DNA of 64,000 bases from Tenacibaculum adriaticum (GCF_008124875.1 NZ_VNIA01000003.1:310001-374000); one strand, 5' to 3'. Numbered from the stretch's first letter, positions 1-9,900 are shown. Notes: generated from the sequence alone by a model not told the origin. Numbers and translations: made by a program.

Positions 1-2173
1 TTAAATCGATATTTAGATTCTCTCCATCCGTAAAACTGCCACTATCAAAATCATCACATAAAGTTATATCAGTAACCGTATTGGCTTCGGGTACTGTTTG
101 TGTTAAAATATATAATTGTCCGATACCAGAACAATCGTTATTAATAGTATTAATAATTTTAATGTAAATAGGTTGTTGGGTAGTTGCAGGAACGTTCGTA
201 TTTCTATAGTTAACTAAATCTGTTATTTGATTGGTTACTGCATCTCTATCGGCCAATGTTTCAAAGAATAAAACATCTAAGTTAGGGCGAACCGCAATAG
301 GAAACAATGCTTTTACTTCATCTTCAGCGTCACTAACATCAAAATTAGCAATGCCGTCGGTATCGTTATTATTAGCTGTGTCATTACCATCAGCATCAAG
401 GAAATCATCACAGGTTTCAAACAATCGATCATAAGCAACATCTCCTGCAAAGGAAATAATAATATCTAATTGAGAAATACGGTAGCATCCTTTAGAAGAA
501 ATGGTTCTTACCCAAACAGAATCACCATCAGCGGCAGGATGGGAAATGGTATTGGTAATTTCATTAGTATCAGCAGTAGCATCTGCTAGAGTAGGGTAGT
601 ATTGAAATGTTTCGTTAGCATTATTTGCAGAGATATTGATTTCAGCTTGAGTTAAGTTAATATTTGTGTTAAGATCCGCATCGGTATCACATTGTGTTAA
701 CTGTGCAGGATTGTTAGAGATAATAGGTAGTGGGTTAACAATTAGGTTAAAGGGTTCAAAATTGGTTCCGTTTTCAGAAACAGCATTACAATCAACATTA
801 TCAACATTTTCAACACGAATGTAAATGGTTTGTTGATTTGCAATTGCGTTACGATAAGGGTTGTTTTTATCAATTACATCGGTAAGAGCATCTGTTTGTG
901 CACCAGCCAGTGTGGTGTGATAGGATACGGAATATTGCGTAGGCGATAAGTTTCCTAAAATTTCATTGTCTTTACTTGATAAAATAAAGTTATTAAAAAA
1001 ACCATCTGTATCTCCTCCACTAACAGTGTCATCACATTCAGGGTAATCTAATGGTTGAGAAGGTTCAGGAAACCCTGTTATAGAAAGTTTAAATTGAGTA
1101 GTGTCGAAACAAGCATTTGGTGCATCAATATTATGAATACGAACAAAAATGTCTTGTGAACTAAAGGCTGTTGGATTGGTATATGGATTTGATAAAGCGT
1201 TTGCGGTAGTATTATTATCAGCATCCGCTTGCGTTAAGAAATATACCACTTCAAACTGAGTAGGATCTTGAGTTCCTAATACTTGTGGGGTAACATCGGC
1301 TTGTAGATCGAAACTGTTGAAACCGTCGTTATCAACATCGCAAAATAAAAGATCATTAACAGTGTTCGCTATAGGAACTGGAAAATATGTGATAACGACT
1401 TCGTCGCTACCAGTATTGTTATTTACATCAGTAATAATTACTTTGTATATACCAGATAAATCATCATTAATTTCTAAAGTTGCATTTGTTTCACCAATAA
1501 TTGTGTTAAAGCCAGAACCTGTATCTATTTGCCATTCGAAAGAAATGGCTGTTCCAGTTGTTGGTGTTGCATCTAAAGTTACAATAGTACCATTACAAAC
1601 GTCTTGGTCTAATCCTAATTCTCCGGCAACAATAGAACAATCAGTAGAACCGCTAAATGGACCGCTTGGATCAGTGTTTTCCATTTTTATAAAACCTGTT
1701 GAGTTAGCATAATTTGTAATCAATAAAAGATAGTATTCTCCAGATTGTGCGCCATTTATTGAAAAATTTTCAATAGAATCAGTAGAATAACTACAGGCAA
1801 TAGTATTAACAGCTGTTAAATTTCCACATACACCTGTGTTTATTTCGGTTTCTGTGAATGGTCCATAACATATAAAATCAACATCTAAGCCTGTTCCTGT
1901 AAAATCTGCACTAGAATTTTGTTCAATCCTTAGATCCAAATTACCAGATTGATCAATTTTAATATAATACCAAGCTGGATTTGGCTGTGTATCAAGGCAG
2001 CCATAATCAGGACCAAATTCTGATGATGCAACTCCGGTAGTGTTTTGAAAGTTTATTCCTGTATCTGAACAGAAAGGTTGTGCAATGTCACATGAAGTTC
2101 CTTGTGAATAGCTATTTGTATGATAAATAAATAATACAAGAAAGAAGGTCTTTATAAAATTTTTAAAAATCAT
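1..2173 (-). CDS. Large secreted multi-repeat protein, T9SS-type adhesin-like (3' end missing)
   Basis: The reading frame begins at ATG 2173 and stays open for 724 codons to the left edge, so the C-terminus is outside the window. It starts with a signal peptide ending near NSYSQ (about residue 24). Next come a cysteine-containing lectin-like region to about residue 170 and an Ig/PKD-like domain at about residues 180-262 (LDQDVCNGTIVTLDA). After that are modules of roughly 100-120 residues, each opening with a Cys-Asp motif such as FCDVDNDGFNSFDL (about 276), ECDDTVSGGDTDG (375), QCDTDADLN (491), a TCDD motif (586) and LCDDFDSG (706). This pattern is typical of flavobacterial surface proteins that end in a type IX secretion (type B) sorting domain, but that domain is not visible here. 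The start overlaps the stop of the upstream gene by ATGA, so translation is probably coupled. An exported adhesin or surface-coat role is inference. Confidence 0.85.
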   Translation of the reverse strand, partial: MIFKNFIKTFFLVLFIYHTNSYSQGTSCDIAQPFCSDTGINFQNTTGVASSEFGPDYGCLDTQPNPAWYYIKIDQSGNLDLRIEQNSSADFTGTGLDVDFICYGPFTETEINTGVCGNLTAVNTIACSYSTDSIENFSINGAQSGEYYLLLITNYANSTGFIKMENTDPSGPFSGSTDCSIVAGELGLDQDVCNGTIVTLDATPTTGTAISFEWQIDTGSGFNTIIGETNATLEINDDLSGIYKVIITDVNNNTGSDEVVITYFPVPIANTVNDLLFCDVDNDGFNSFDLQADVTPQVLGTQDPTQFEVVYFLTQADADNNTTANALSNPYTNPTAFSSQDIFVRIHNIDAPNACFDTTQFKLSITGFPEPSQPLDYPECDDTVSGGDTDGFFNNFILSSKDNEILGNLSPTQYSVSYHTTLAGAQTDALTDVIDKNNPYRNAIANQQTIYIRVENVDNVDCNAVSENGTNFEPFNLIVNPLPIISNNPAQLTQCDTDADLNTNINLTQAEINISANNANETFQYYPTLADATADTNEITNTISHPAADGDSVWVRTISSKGCYRISQLDIIISFAGDVAYDRLFETCDDFLDADGNDTANNNDTDGIANFDVSDAEDEVKALFPIAVRPNLDVLFFETLADRDAVTNQITDLVNYRNTNVPATTQQPIYIKIINTINNDCSGIGQLYILTQTVPEANTVTDITLCDDFDSGSFTDGENLNIDL

Positions 2174-2526
2174 ATTTTATAATTTTTATAAGGTTCTATT
2201 TCTTTCTTTAATCTTTTATATTTATTTAATTGCTCTTTATTTAACAGATTATAAATTTTAATAAATTCCTCTTTTACGATTTTATTAAACTTAGATTCAC
2301 CCTCTTTTGTTAAAGGCGTCTCAAATATAGAAAGCTCTTTATTGCTCACTAAAATAATTTTTTCAAAATTTTGATGCTGATTTTTTGTTAATTCTAGCTG
2401 TTTTGAGTAATTAATAAGAATGTTTTTTATATGATTTGGTTCAGAATATTTTTTATAACTTTCTTGTGCTTTTATTGATTTTATACTTAGTATAAAAAGA
2501 ATTATAAGGAGTACTTTTTTTAGCAT
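2170..2526 (-). CDS. Small exported protein, unknown function
   Basis: A 118-residue protein with a clear signal peptide ending at KAQ (about residue 20). The mature part is highly charged and predicted helical. It has two similar segments, LTKNQHQNFEKI and LNKEQLNKYKRLKKE, that loosely resemble the LTxxQ motifs of Spy/CpxP-type periplasmic proteins; I cannot assign it firmly. Its TGA stop overlaps the ATG of the large repeat protein downstream (ATGA), so the two form an operon and this protein may help export, fold or anchor its partner. That role is inference from position only. Confidence 0.75.
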   Translation of the reverse strand: MLKKVLLIILFILSIKSIKAQESYKKYSEPNHIKNILINYSKQLELTKNQHQNFEKIILVSNKELSIFETPLTKEGESKFNKIVKEEFIKIYNLLNKEQLNKYKRLKKEIEPYKNYKI

Positions 2527-2569
2527 AATAAATTTTTACGCAATCTACATATTAAATGAAAAATATACA

Positions 2570-2577
2570 CAAAATTA
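2570..2577 (-). promoter_or_regulatory. Candidate -7 element for the 2526 gene
   Basis: On the minus strand this reads TAATTTTG, an exact match to the Bacteroidota -7 consensus TAnnTTTG, placed about 43 bases before the ATG at 2526. I see no clear -33 TTG at the right spacing, so the call rests on one element. Confidence 0.4.
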
Positions 2578-2620
2578 TTTGTTTTTTACATGAACTAGCT
2601 CATAAAAATCAATAAAATTG

Positions 2621-3577
2621 TTATTGTATTTTCAGTTTCATTTTAATATCGCCACGTTTGTAAGGAGAATTTTTTTCCATAGGGATTTCAATAAAACCAT
2701 ATTTTCTGTATATATAAATGGCATTTTCTAAAATTTTGTTAGAGTATAGGATTAGTTTATCATAGTTTTTTTCTCTTGCAAAATCTATACAGTTTTGCAT
2801 TAATTGTTGACCAATTTTATGACCTCTATGTTTTGGAGATACAGCCATTTTAGTTAATTCAAATTCATTGTTTTTATCCATAGGCATTAATGCTACGGTT
2901 CCAACAATTTCGTTGTTAAGCTTCGCAAAGAAGATATGTCCATCTTTATTTATTATATATTTATCTGGGTTACTTAAAACTTCTTCATCATAAGGTTCTA
3001 CATAAAAATAGGTTTTTAACCACTCTATGTTTAAATCATAAAAATTCTTAGCATAAGAATCTTGATATGTTACAATTTCTAAGTTGTTTTTTTCTGTATT
3101 CATTTTTATATGTTCTATAATAGCGTCACTAAATCTTTTTTGATTAAACTTTTCTTCTAAGATGTTTAAATGTTCTATTAACGAATTTGAGGTTATTGTT
3201 GTGTATTCTTTTATTATCTGCTCTATACTATTCCAAATGGGAGAAATATTTTTTACAAGATCTTTTCCTTTTTTTGATAGGTAAACAATTTTCTTCCTTT
3301 TATCAGTTTTATCTTCTTTTAAAATAATCAGTTCTTTTTTTAATAATTTATTAATTACCTGGGTTGTTGCTGGTTGAGATGTTTTTAAACTGTTGTTTAT
3401 TTCTGTGTTAGTAACTCCGTTTTTGTTTTTTATAATTTTAAATGTTGGAAATAGGTATGGGTCAAAATCAATATTAAACTCATCATAAACTAATTGACTT
3501 TCTCTCATCATATGTTCACTTAACCTTTTTAGTCGCGATCCCATACCAAGCTCTCCAAATCCTTGTAATGCATCCAT
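2621..3577 (-). CDS. MarR-type regulator fused to a GNAT N-acetyltransferase
   Basis: A 318-residue two-domain protein. Residues about 1-145 are a MarR winged helix: recognition-helix region SLKTSQPATTQVINKLLKKELI and a wing with the DKRKKIVYLSKKG signature. Residues about 160-318 are a GNAT acetyltransferase with the acetyl-CoA loop RGHKIGQQLM and the late IYIYRKYGF motif. MarR-GNAT fusions are a known class, probably coupling gene control to acetylation of a small molecule or amine; the substrate here is unknown. It is a single-gene unit whose upstream region carries an inverted repeat that may be its own operator. The start at 3577 is the only good ATG and gives the full MarR N-terminal helix. 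Confidence 0.88.
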   Translation of the reverse strand: MDALQGFGELGMGSRLKRLSEHMMRESQLVYDEFNIDFDPYLFPTFKIIKNKNGVTNTEINNSLKTSQPATTQVINKLLKKELIILKEDKTDKRKKIVYLSKKGKDLVKNISPIWNSIEQIIKEYTTITSNSLIEHLNILEEKFNQKRFSDAIIEHIKMNTEKNNLEIVTYQDSYAKNFYDLNIEWLKTYFYVEPYDEEVLSNPDKYIINKDGHIFFAKLNNEIVGTVALMPMDKNNEFELTKMAVSPKHRGHKIGQQLMQNCIDFAREKNYDKLILYSNKILENAIYIYRKYGFIEIPMEKNSPYKRGDIKMKLKIQ

Positions 3578-3596
3578 AATTAAAATAAATATTTAT

Positions 3597-3608
3597 ATAA
3601 GTGCTTAT
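3597..3608. promoter_or_regulatory. Inverted repeat, candidate autoregulatory operator of MarR-GNAT gene
   Basis: ATAAGTGCTTAT: two 5-base arms around TG, lying 20 bases before the start of the MarR-GNAT gene and downstream of its candidate -7 element. Size and position suit a MarR dimer acting as a roadblock on its own promoter. Binding is inference. Confidence 0.4.
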
Positions 3609-3637
3609 GTAAAATTACTAACAACAAATTACTAAAA

Positions 3638-3645
3638 CAAATTTA
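3638..3645 (-). promoter_or_regulatory. Candidate -7 element for the MarR-GNAT gene
   Basis: Minus strand TAAATTTG matches TAnnTTTG and lies about 60 bases upstream of the ATG at 3577. No -33 element is obvious. Confidence 0.35.
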
Positions 3646-3672
3646 AATAGATTAAAAATGTTACCTAGAATG

Positions 3673-3690
3673 TATTTTCCATGGAAAATA
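3673..3690. promoter_or_regulatory. 18-bp perfect palindrome, candidate MarR operator
   Basis: TATTTTCCATGGAAAATA is a perfect 18-bp palindrome placed 13 bases upstream of the -7 element at 3704-3711, covering the region where the -33 contact would fall. A repressor bound here would block polymerase. The MarR protein encoded at 4277-4714 in the same transcript is the obvious candidate ligand (inference). Confidence 0.65.
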
Positions 3691-3703
3691 AAATTATTTT
3701 TTA

Positions 3704-3711
3704 TATCTTTG
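3704..3711 (+). promoter_or_regulatory. -7 promoter element of the FMN reductase-MarR-pirin unit
   Basis: TATCTTTG matches TAnnTTTG exactly. A transcript starting about 6 bases downstream would begin after the in-frame ATG at 3713, which supports translation from the ATG at 3734. Confidence 0.6.
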
Positions 3712-3733
3712 TATGGAATTTAAAAGATATATA

Positions 3734-4264
3734 ATGAAAAAAATAGCTGTTTTTGGAGGGAGTACCAGTAAAACATCAATCAATAAAAAGTTAGCCACAT
3801 TTGCCGGAAATTTATTGCAAGACACAGCTTTTATTGTATTAGATTTAAACAATTATGAAGTTCCTGTTTTTAGTGTAGATTTAGAGGAAGAAGAAGAATA
3901 TCCTATTGGTGCAAAAAAGTTTAATGAACAATTAGATATCTACGATGGTTTTATTGTTTCGTTGGCAGAACATAATGGAACCTATACAGCTGCATTTAAA
4001 AATTTATTCGATTGGGCATCAAGAAAAAATAAAAAAGTATTTAGAGACAAGCCTGTTTTATTAATGGCTACGTCACCAGGAGCAAAAGGAGGAGCATCTG
4101 TACTAAATTTCGCTAAATTATCGTTTCCAATTTTAGGAGCAAAAATAGAATCGACTTTTTCATTACCAAGTTTTAATGAAAATTTTAAAAAGGAAGTTAT
4201 TACGGATAAAGATTTTTTAAATCAATTAAAAGAAGCGGTAAAACAGTTTGAGAAATCTTTATAA
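3734..4264 (+). CDS. NADPH-dependent FMN reductase family protein
   Basis: A flavodoxin-fold protein of 176 residues from the preferred ATG (MKKIAVFGGSTSKTSINKKL). The GGSTSKTSINK segment is the FMN phosphate-binding loop and SLAEHNGTYTAAFKNLFDW matches the PEYN-like loop of the family that contacts the flavin ring. Members reduce FMN, quinones or azo compounds with NAD(P)H in the cytosol. The ATG at 3713 would add seven residues but lies at or before the predicted transcription start. It is followed after 12 bases by a MarR gene and then a pirin gene, which suggests an operon against electrophile or redox stress. Confidence 0.85.
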   Translation: MKKIAVFGGSTSKTSINKKLATFAGNLLQDTAFIVLDLNNYEVPVFSVDLEEEEEYPIGAKKFNEQLDIYDGFIVSLAEHNGTYTAAFKNLFDWASRKNKKVFRDKPVLLMATSPGAKGGASVLNFAKLSFPILGAKIESTFSLPSFNENFKKEVITDKDFLNQLKEAVKQFEKSL

Positions 4265-4276
4265 AACTACAATATC

Positions 4277-4714
4277 ATGGGGGATATAGCTAAAGACATT
4301 AATTCAAAATTTCCAAATCAAAAAGTTAAAGCGATAATTAATATAAGGTTTACAGCTAATTGGATTAATAATAAAGAAATTGTTTTTTTTAAGCAATACG
4401 GTCTTTCTCCACAGCAATATAATATTCTTAGAATTTTAAGAGGTGCTGGTGAGAAAATTAAAGTACAAATCGTTAAAGACAGAATGATTGAGCGTGCACC
4501 TAACGCAACACGTTTAATGGATAAATTGCTAGATAAGAATCTAATAGAGCGTATTCGTTGTGAGGAAGATAGAAGGGTGGTTTTTGTAAATATTACGGAA
4601 GAAGGATTACTATTATTATCAGAAATTGATAAAGCTTTTAATTTAAACTTATTAGATAATTTATCTGAAGAAGAAGCACGACAATTAAGTGATTTATTAG
4701 ACAAAATTAGATAA
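4277..4714 (+). CDS. MarR family transcriptional regulator
   Basis: A 145-residue single-domain winged-helix protein. YGLSPQQYNILRILRG is the typical dimer-to-helix region, IERAPNATRLMDKLLDKNLIER the recognition helix, and CEEDRRVVFVNITEEG the wing with the conserved DRR. It lies between the FMN reductase and pirin genes and ends one base before the pirin start, so it is cotranscribed. It is the likely ligand of the 18-bp palindrome at 3673-3690, giving self-regulated control of the operon. The inducer is unknown; neighbours suggest an aromatic or quinone-like compound. No typical OhrR redox cysteine is seen near the N-terminus. Confidence 0.9.
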   Translation: MGDIAKDINSKFPNQKVKAIINIRFTANWINNKEIVFFKQYGLSPQQYNILRILRGAGEKIKVQIVKDRMIERAPNATRLMDKLLDKNLIERIRCEEDRRVVFVNITEEGLLLLSEIDKAFNLNLLDNLSEEEARQLSDLLDKIR

Positions 4715-4715
4715 A

Positions 4716-5438
4716 ATGAAGTTAGAGAAACACACAGCAACCTCACGAGGGTATGCAAATCATGGTTGGTTGCAAGCAACACATTCTTTTAGTTTTGCCA
4801 ATTATTACAATCCGAGTAGAATGCAATTCGGGGCATTACGTGTTTTAAATGATGATTTAATTGCTCCAAGCATGGGTTTTAGCACACATCCACATAAAGA
4901 CATGGAAATTATAACCATTCCTTTAAAAGGAGAATTAAAGCATAAAGACAATATGGCGAATGATTGGTTATTTGTAAAGCCAAATGAAGTGCAAGTTATG
5001 TCTGCAGGAACTGGCGTTTTTCATTCTGAAGTAAACGGATCTTCAAATGAACATTTAAGCTTGTTTCAAATATGGATTGTGCCAAATAAAAATGGAGTAA
5101 CACCAAGATATGATCAAAAGTTTTTTCCTTCGGAAGAAAGAAAAAACAAACAACAAATAGTAGTTAGTTCTTTTGATGATGAAAACGGCGGATTAAAAAT
5201 TCATCAAGACGCATTAATATCAAGAATAGATGTAGACAAAGATAAAGAGTTTGTATATCATCTAAAATCCCAACATCATGGAGTTTATTTAATGAATATT
5301 GCAGGAAATATTTCTGTTGAAAATGATAATTTAAATTCTCGTGATGCCATTGCAATTTATGAAACTAATAGCTTTAATATTAAAGCAAATGAGTATTCAG
5401 AACTGTTAATGATTGAAGTTCCTTTAAAAGGACAGTAA
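4716..5438 (+). CDS. Pirin family protein (quercetin 2,3-dioxygenase-like, YhhW type)
   Basis: A 240-residue bicupin. The N-terminal cupin keeps all four metal ligands of bacterial pirins: His58 and His60 (STHPHKDMEI), His103 and Glu105 (GVFHSEVN). Length and layout match E. coli YhhW, which opens quercetin oxidatively; the physiological substrate in flavobacteria is unknown. The C-terminal cupin lacks metal residues, as usual. It is the last gene of the FMN reductase-MarR-pirin unit, followed by a strong terminator, and probably detoxifies an aromatic compound or senses metal/redox state. Confidence 0.92.
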   Translation: MKLEKHTATSRGYANHGWLQATHSFSFANYYNPSRMQFGALRVLNDDLIAPSMGFSTHPHKDMEIITIPLKGELKHKDNMANDWLFVKPNEVQVMSAGTGVFHSEVNGSSNEHLSLFQIWIVPNKNGVTPRYDQKFFPSEERKNKQQIVVSSFDDENGGLKIHQDALISRIDVDKDKEFVYHLKSQHHGVYLMNIAGNISVENDNLNSRDAIAIYETNSFNIKANEYSELLMIEVPLKGQ

Positions 5439-5446
5439 GATTGAAA

Positions 5447-5476
5447 GAAACCTCGTAATTTTTACGAGGTTTTTAT
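5447..5476 (+). terminator. Rho-independent terminator after pirin
   Basis: AAACCTCGTAA and TTACGAGGTTT pair across a three-base loop and are followed by a T-run. Confidence 0.85.
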
Positions 5477-5498
5477 TTAGTAAATATTGTATCTTGCA

Positions 5499-5522
5499 AA
5501 TTATTATGCATGCATAATAATT
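5499..5522. promoter_or_regulatory. 24-bp perfect palindrome, operator candidate before the FadH-like gene
   Basis: The 24 bases 5499-5522 equal their own reverse complement, with core ATGCAT repeated around the centre (TTATTATGCA then TGCATAATAA, plus AA/TT flanks). It starts right after a weak -7-like TATCTTGC (5490-5497) and ends 19 bases before the start codon, so it covers the expected transcription start. It fits a TetR- or MarR-type operator. Its sequence differs from the 3673 palindrome, so a different regulator is likely. Confidence 0.6.
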
Positions 5523-5535
5523 CTACAAAAACTAA

Positions 5536-7569
<2,034 letters not shown>

Positions 7570-7592
7570 AGTCTTAAACAAAAGAATGAAAA

Positions 7593-7624
7593 TAAAAAAT
7601 CCTGTTTTTAACAGGATTTTTTTA
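7593..7624 (+). terminator. Rho-independent terminator after fadH-like gene
   Basis: AAAAATCCTGTT / AACAGGATTTTT pair around a TTT loop, followed by T residues. Confidence 0.85.
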
Positions 7625-7640
7625 TGTGGTATTCTTAACC

Positions 7641-7670
7641 TTGATAAGTCTAAATAATTATCGATATTTG
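7641..7670 (+). promoter_or_regulatory. Promoter for the small membrane protein-ettA unit
   Basis: A -33 TTG at 7641-7643 is separated by 19 bases from GATATTTG at 7663-7670, a near match to TAnnTTTG. Transcription would start near 7676 and give a leader of about 100 bases. Confidence 0.5.
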
Positions 7671-7675
7671 CAGTT

Positions 7676-7773
7676 CAATTTGCGCAAAGTATTGAGGCAT
7701 TTTTTGGAGCTCTTAGAGTGCGATTGCCGAAAGACTGACCACCTTAGTGGGTGCGCCCAAAAACAATAATTAT
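7676..7773 (+). ncRNA. Possible structured leader RNA upstream of CAL67264-like gene
   Basis: This leader is far more GC-rich than neighbouring intergenic DNA. It contains GAGCTCTTAGAG, a CCAC-CTTA-GTGG hairpin (7739-7750) and a GGG-TGCG-CCC hairpin (7749-7758). The last two share bases, so they exclude each other, as in a switch. There is no T-run, so any control would act on translation. I do not recognise a named RNA family; the structure is a manual reading only. Confidence 0.35.
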
Positions 7774-7956
7774 ATGGCAATGAATAAAAATACAGTTTTA
7801 GGTTATGCAACTTTAGTAATGATCATAATGGGAGTGCTTCTTGTAGCATTAGCAGTATTTAAATACGATGAAATTGCGGGCTATGGATTTGGAGCTGTTG
7901 GATTAGGATTTTTTGCTAACGCCTGGGTTTTTAATGCGCTAAAAGGACGTGTGTAA
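7774..7956 (+). CDS. CAL67264-like small membrane protein
   Basis: A 60-residue protein from ATG 7774 (MAMNKNT) with two hydrophobic stretches (ATLVMIIMGVLLVALAVF and YGFGAVGLGFFANAWVF) joined by a short KYDEIAG loop, so it is a small inner-membrane hairpin. Sequence, length and position just before ettA match the flavobacterial family I recall as CAL67264; its function is unknown. A GTG at 7747 would extend the frame but lies inside the GC-rich leader and is rejected; ATG 7780 is an alternative. It is 22 bases from ettA and probably cotranscribed. Confidence 0.8.
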   Translation: MAMNKNTVLGYATLVMIIMGVLLVALAVFKYDEIAGYGFGAVGLGFFANAWVFNALKGRV

Positions 7957-7978
7957 TTTTAAATAAACATAGATTAAA

Positions 7979-9670
7979 ATGAGTGATGATAAGAAAGTAA
8001 TTTTTTCCATGAATAAGGTTTCTAAAACCTATCAAAGTACTGGGAAACAGGTTTTAAAAGATATTTATTTAAGTTTTTTCTACGGAGCAAAAATTGGTAT
8101 TTTAGGTCTTAACGGATCAGGTAAGTCTACCCTATTAAAGATTATTGCAGGTGTTGATAAAAATTTTCAGGGAGACGTTACTTTTTCTCCAGGATATAAA
8201 GTTGGGTATTTAGAACAAGAACCTCAATTAGATGAGAATAAAACAGTTTTAGAAGTTGTAAAAGAAGGAGCTGCAGAAACAGTTGCAATTTTAGATGAAT
8301 ACAACAAAATCAACGATATGTTTGGTTTAGAAGAAGTGTATTCTGATGCAGATAAAATGGATAAGTTAATGGCGCGTCAAGCTGAATTACAAGACCAAAT
8401 AGATGCTTCTAATGCATGGGAATTAGACACCAAGTTAGAAATTGCCATGGATGCTTTGCGTACACCAGACTCTGAGAAAAAAATTGGTGTGCTTTCTGGA
8501 GGAGAGCGTCGTCGAGTAGCTTTATGTAGATTATTATTACAAGAACCAGAAATTTTATTATTAGATGAGCCTACTAACCATTTAGATGCTGAATCTGTAC
8601 ATTGGTTAGAACATCATTTAGCACAATATAAAGGAACTGTAATTGCCGTAACACACGATAGATATTTCTTAGACAATGTTGCAGGTTGGATTTTAGAGTT
8701 AGACAGAGGTGAAGGAATTCCATGGAAAGGAAACTATTCTTCTTGGTTAGACCAAAAATCTCAAAGAATGGCGCAAGAAAGCAAAACAGCATCGAAACGT
8801 CAAAAGACATTAGAACGAGAGTTAGAATGGGTGCGTCAAGGAGCGAAAGGTCGTCAAACAAAGCAAAAAGCACGTTTGAAGAACTATGACAAATTAATGA
8901 GTCAAGACCAAAAGCAAGTTGATGAAAAATTAGAAATCTATATTCCTAACGGACCTCGTTTAGGAACTAATGTTATTGAAGCAAAAGGTGTTTCGAAAGC
9001 TTTTGGAGATAAATTATTATATGAAAATTTAGAGTTTAATCTTCCGCAAGCGGGAATTGTGGGTATTATTGGTCCAAATGGTGCTGGTAAAACCACAATT
9101 TTTAAAATGATTATGGGAGAAGAAACACCTGACAGTGGAACATTTAAGGTGGGGGAAACTGCTAAAATTGCCTATGTAGATCAAAGTCATTCTAATATAG
9201 ATCCTGAAAAATCTATTTGGGAAAACTTTTCAGACGGACAAGATTTAGTAATGATGGGCGGAAAGCAAGTAAATTCTCGTGCATATTTAAGTCGTTTTAA
9301 TTTCTCTGGTAGCGAGCAAAATAAGAAAGTAAATACGTTGTCTGGTGGTGAACGTAACCGTTTACATTTGGCAATGACATTAAAAGAAGAAGGAAACGTT
9401 TTATTATTGGATGAGCCTACCAACGATTTAGATGTAAATACACTTCGTGCCTTAGAAGAAGGTTTAGAAAACTTTGCAGGTTGTGCAGTAGTAATTTCTC
9501 ACGATAGATGGTTTTTAGATAGAATTTGTACGCACATTTTAGCTTTTGAAGGAAATAGTGAGGTGTATTTCTTTGAAGGAAGTTTCTCTGAATATGAAGA
9601 AAATAAAAAGAAACGACTTGGTGGAGATTTATTACCAAAACGTATTAAATACAAAAAATTAATAAGATAA
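7979..9670 (+). CDS. ettA: Energy-dependent translational throttle protein EttA (ABC-F ATPase)
   Basis: 563 residues with two ABC ATPase domains and no membrane segment. The first Walker A is GLNGSGKS (43-50), followed by signature LSGGERRRVALCRLLL and Walker B LLLDEPTNHLDA. A charged arm/linker with QGAKGRQTKQKARLKNYDKL comes next. The second domain has Walker A GPNGAGKTT, signature LSGGERNRLHLA and Walker B LLLDEPTNDLD. This order and length match EttA, which binds the ribosomal E site and gates the start of elongation according to ATP/ADP. It follows the small membrane protein and is closed by a strong terminator. Confidence 0.95.
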   Translation: MSDDKKVIFSMNKVSKTYQSTGKQVLKDIYLSFFYGAKIGILGLNGSGKSTLLKIIAGVDKNFQGDVTFSPGYKVGYLEQEPQLDENKTVLEVVKEGAAETVAILDEYNKINDMFGLEEVYSDADKMDKLMARQAELQDQIDASNAWELDTKLEIAMDALRTPDSEKKIGVLSGGERRRVALCRLLLQEPEILLLDEPTNHLDAESVHWLEHHLAQYKGTVIAVTHDRYFLDNVAGWILELDRGEGIPWKGNYSSWLDQKSQRMAQESKTASKRQKTLERELEWVRQGAKGRQTKQKARLKNYDKLMSQDQKQVDEKLEIYIPNGPRLGTNVIEAKGVSKAFGDKLLYENLEFNLPQAGIVGIIGPNGAGKTTIFKMIMGEETPDSGTFKVGETAKIAYVDQSHSNIDPEKSIWENFSDGQDLVMMGGKQVNSRAYLSRFNFSGSEQNKKVNTLSGGERNRLHLAMTLKEEGNVLLLDEPTNDLDVNTLRALEEGLENFAGCAVVISHDRWFLDRICTHILAFEGNSEVYFFEGSFSEYEENKKKRLGGDLLPKRIKYKKLIR

Positions 9671-9683
9671 AATTTTCAATTAT

Positions 9684-9718
9684 AAAAAAAGGTTCACTAA
9701 ATAGTGAACCTTTTTTTG
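9684..9718 (+). terminator. Rho-independent terminator after ettA
   Basis: AAAAAAGGTTCACTA and TAGTGAACCTTTTTT form a long perfect stem with a very short loop and a T-run. Confidence 0.9.
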
Positions 9719-9773
9719 TTTTCAAAATGTTAAAAATCAGTTAATTAAAAACATAAAAATAATTAGGACGTTA

Positions 9774-9781
9774 TAATTTTG
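9774..9781 (+). promoter_or_regulatory. Candidate -7 element for the 9901 gene
   Basis: TAATTTTG matches TAnnTTTG; it lies 120 bases before the ATG at 9901. No -33 TTG at good spacing. Confidence 0.35.
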
Positions 9782-9900
9782 TAGAAAGGAAAAAATTGCG
9801 CAATTCATTTCTAGAATATACTACAATAGGAACTTACTTGATAAAAAAAGAAATGTATTTAAATGTAATTATTAGAAAAGAATTTTAAAAAGTAATCAAA

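Noticed and set aside
1317..1712. 131-codon plus-strand ORF
   Set aside because: It is antisense to the large secreted repeat protein, whose motifs are clear.
4318..4782. 154-codon minus-strand ORF
   Set aside because: It is antisense to the MarR gene, which has clear winged-helix motifs.
7747..7773. GTG start for the small membrane protein
   Set aside because: It lies inside the GC-rich hairpin leader; ATG 7774 gives the compact 60-residue form.
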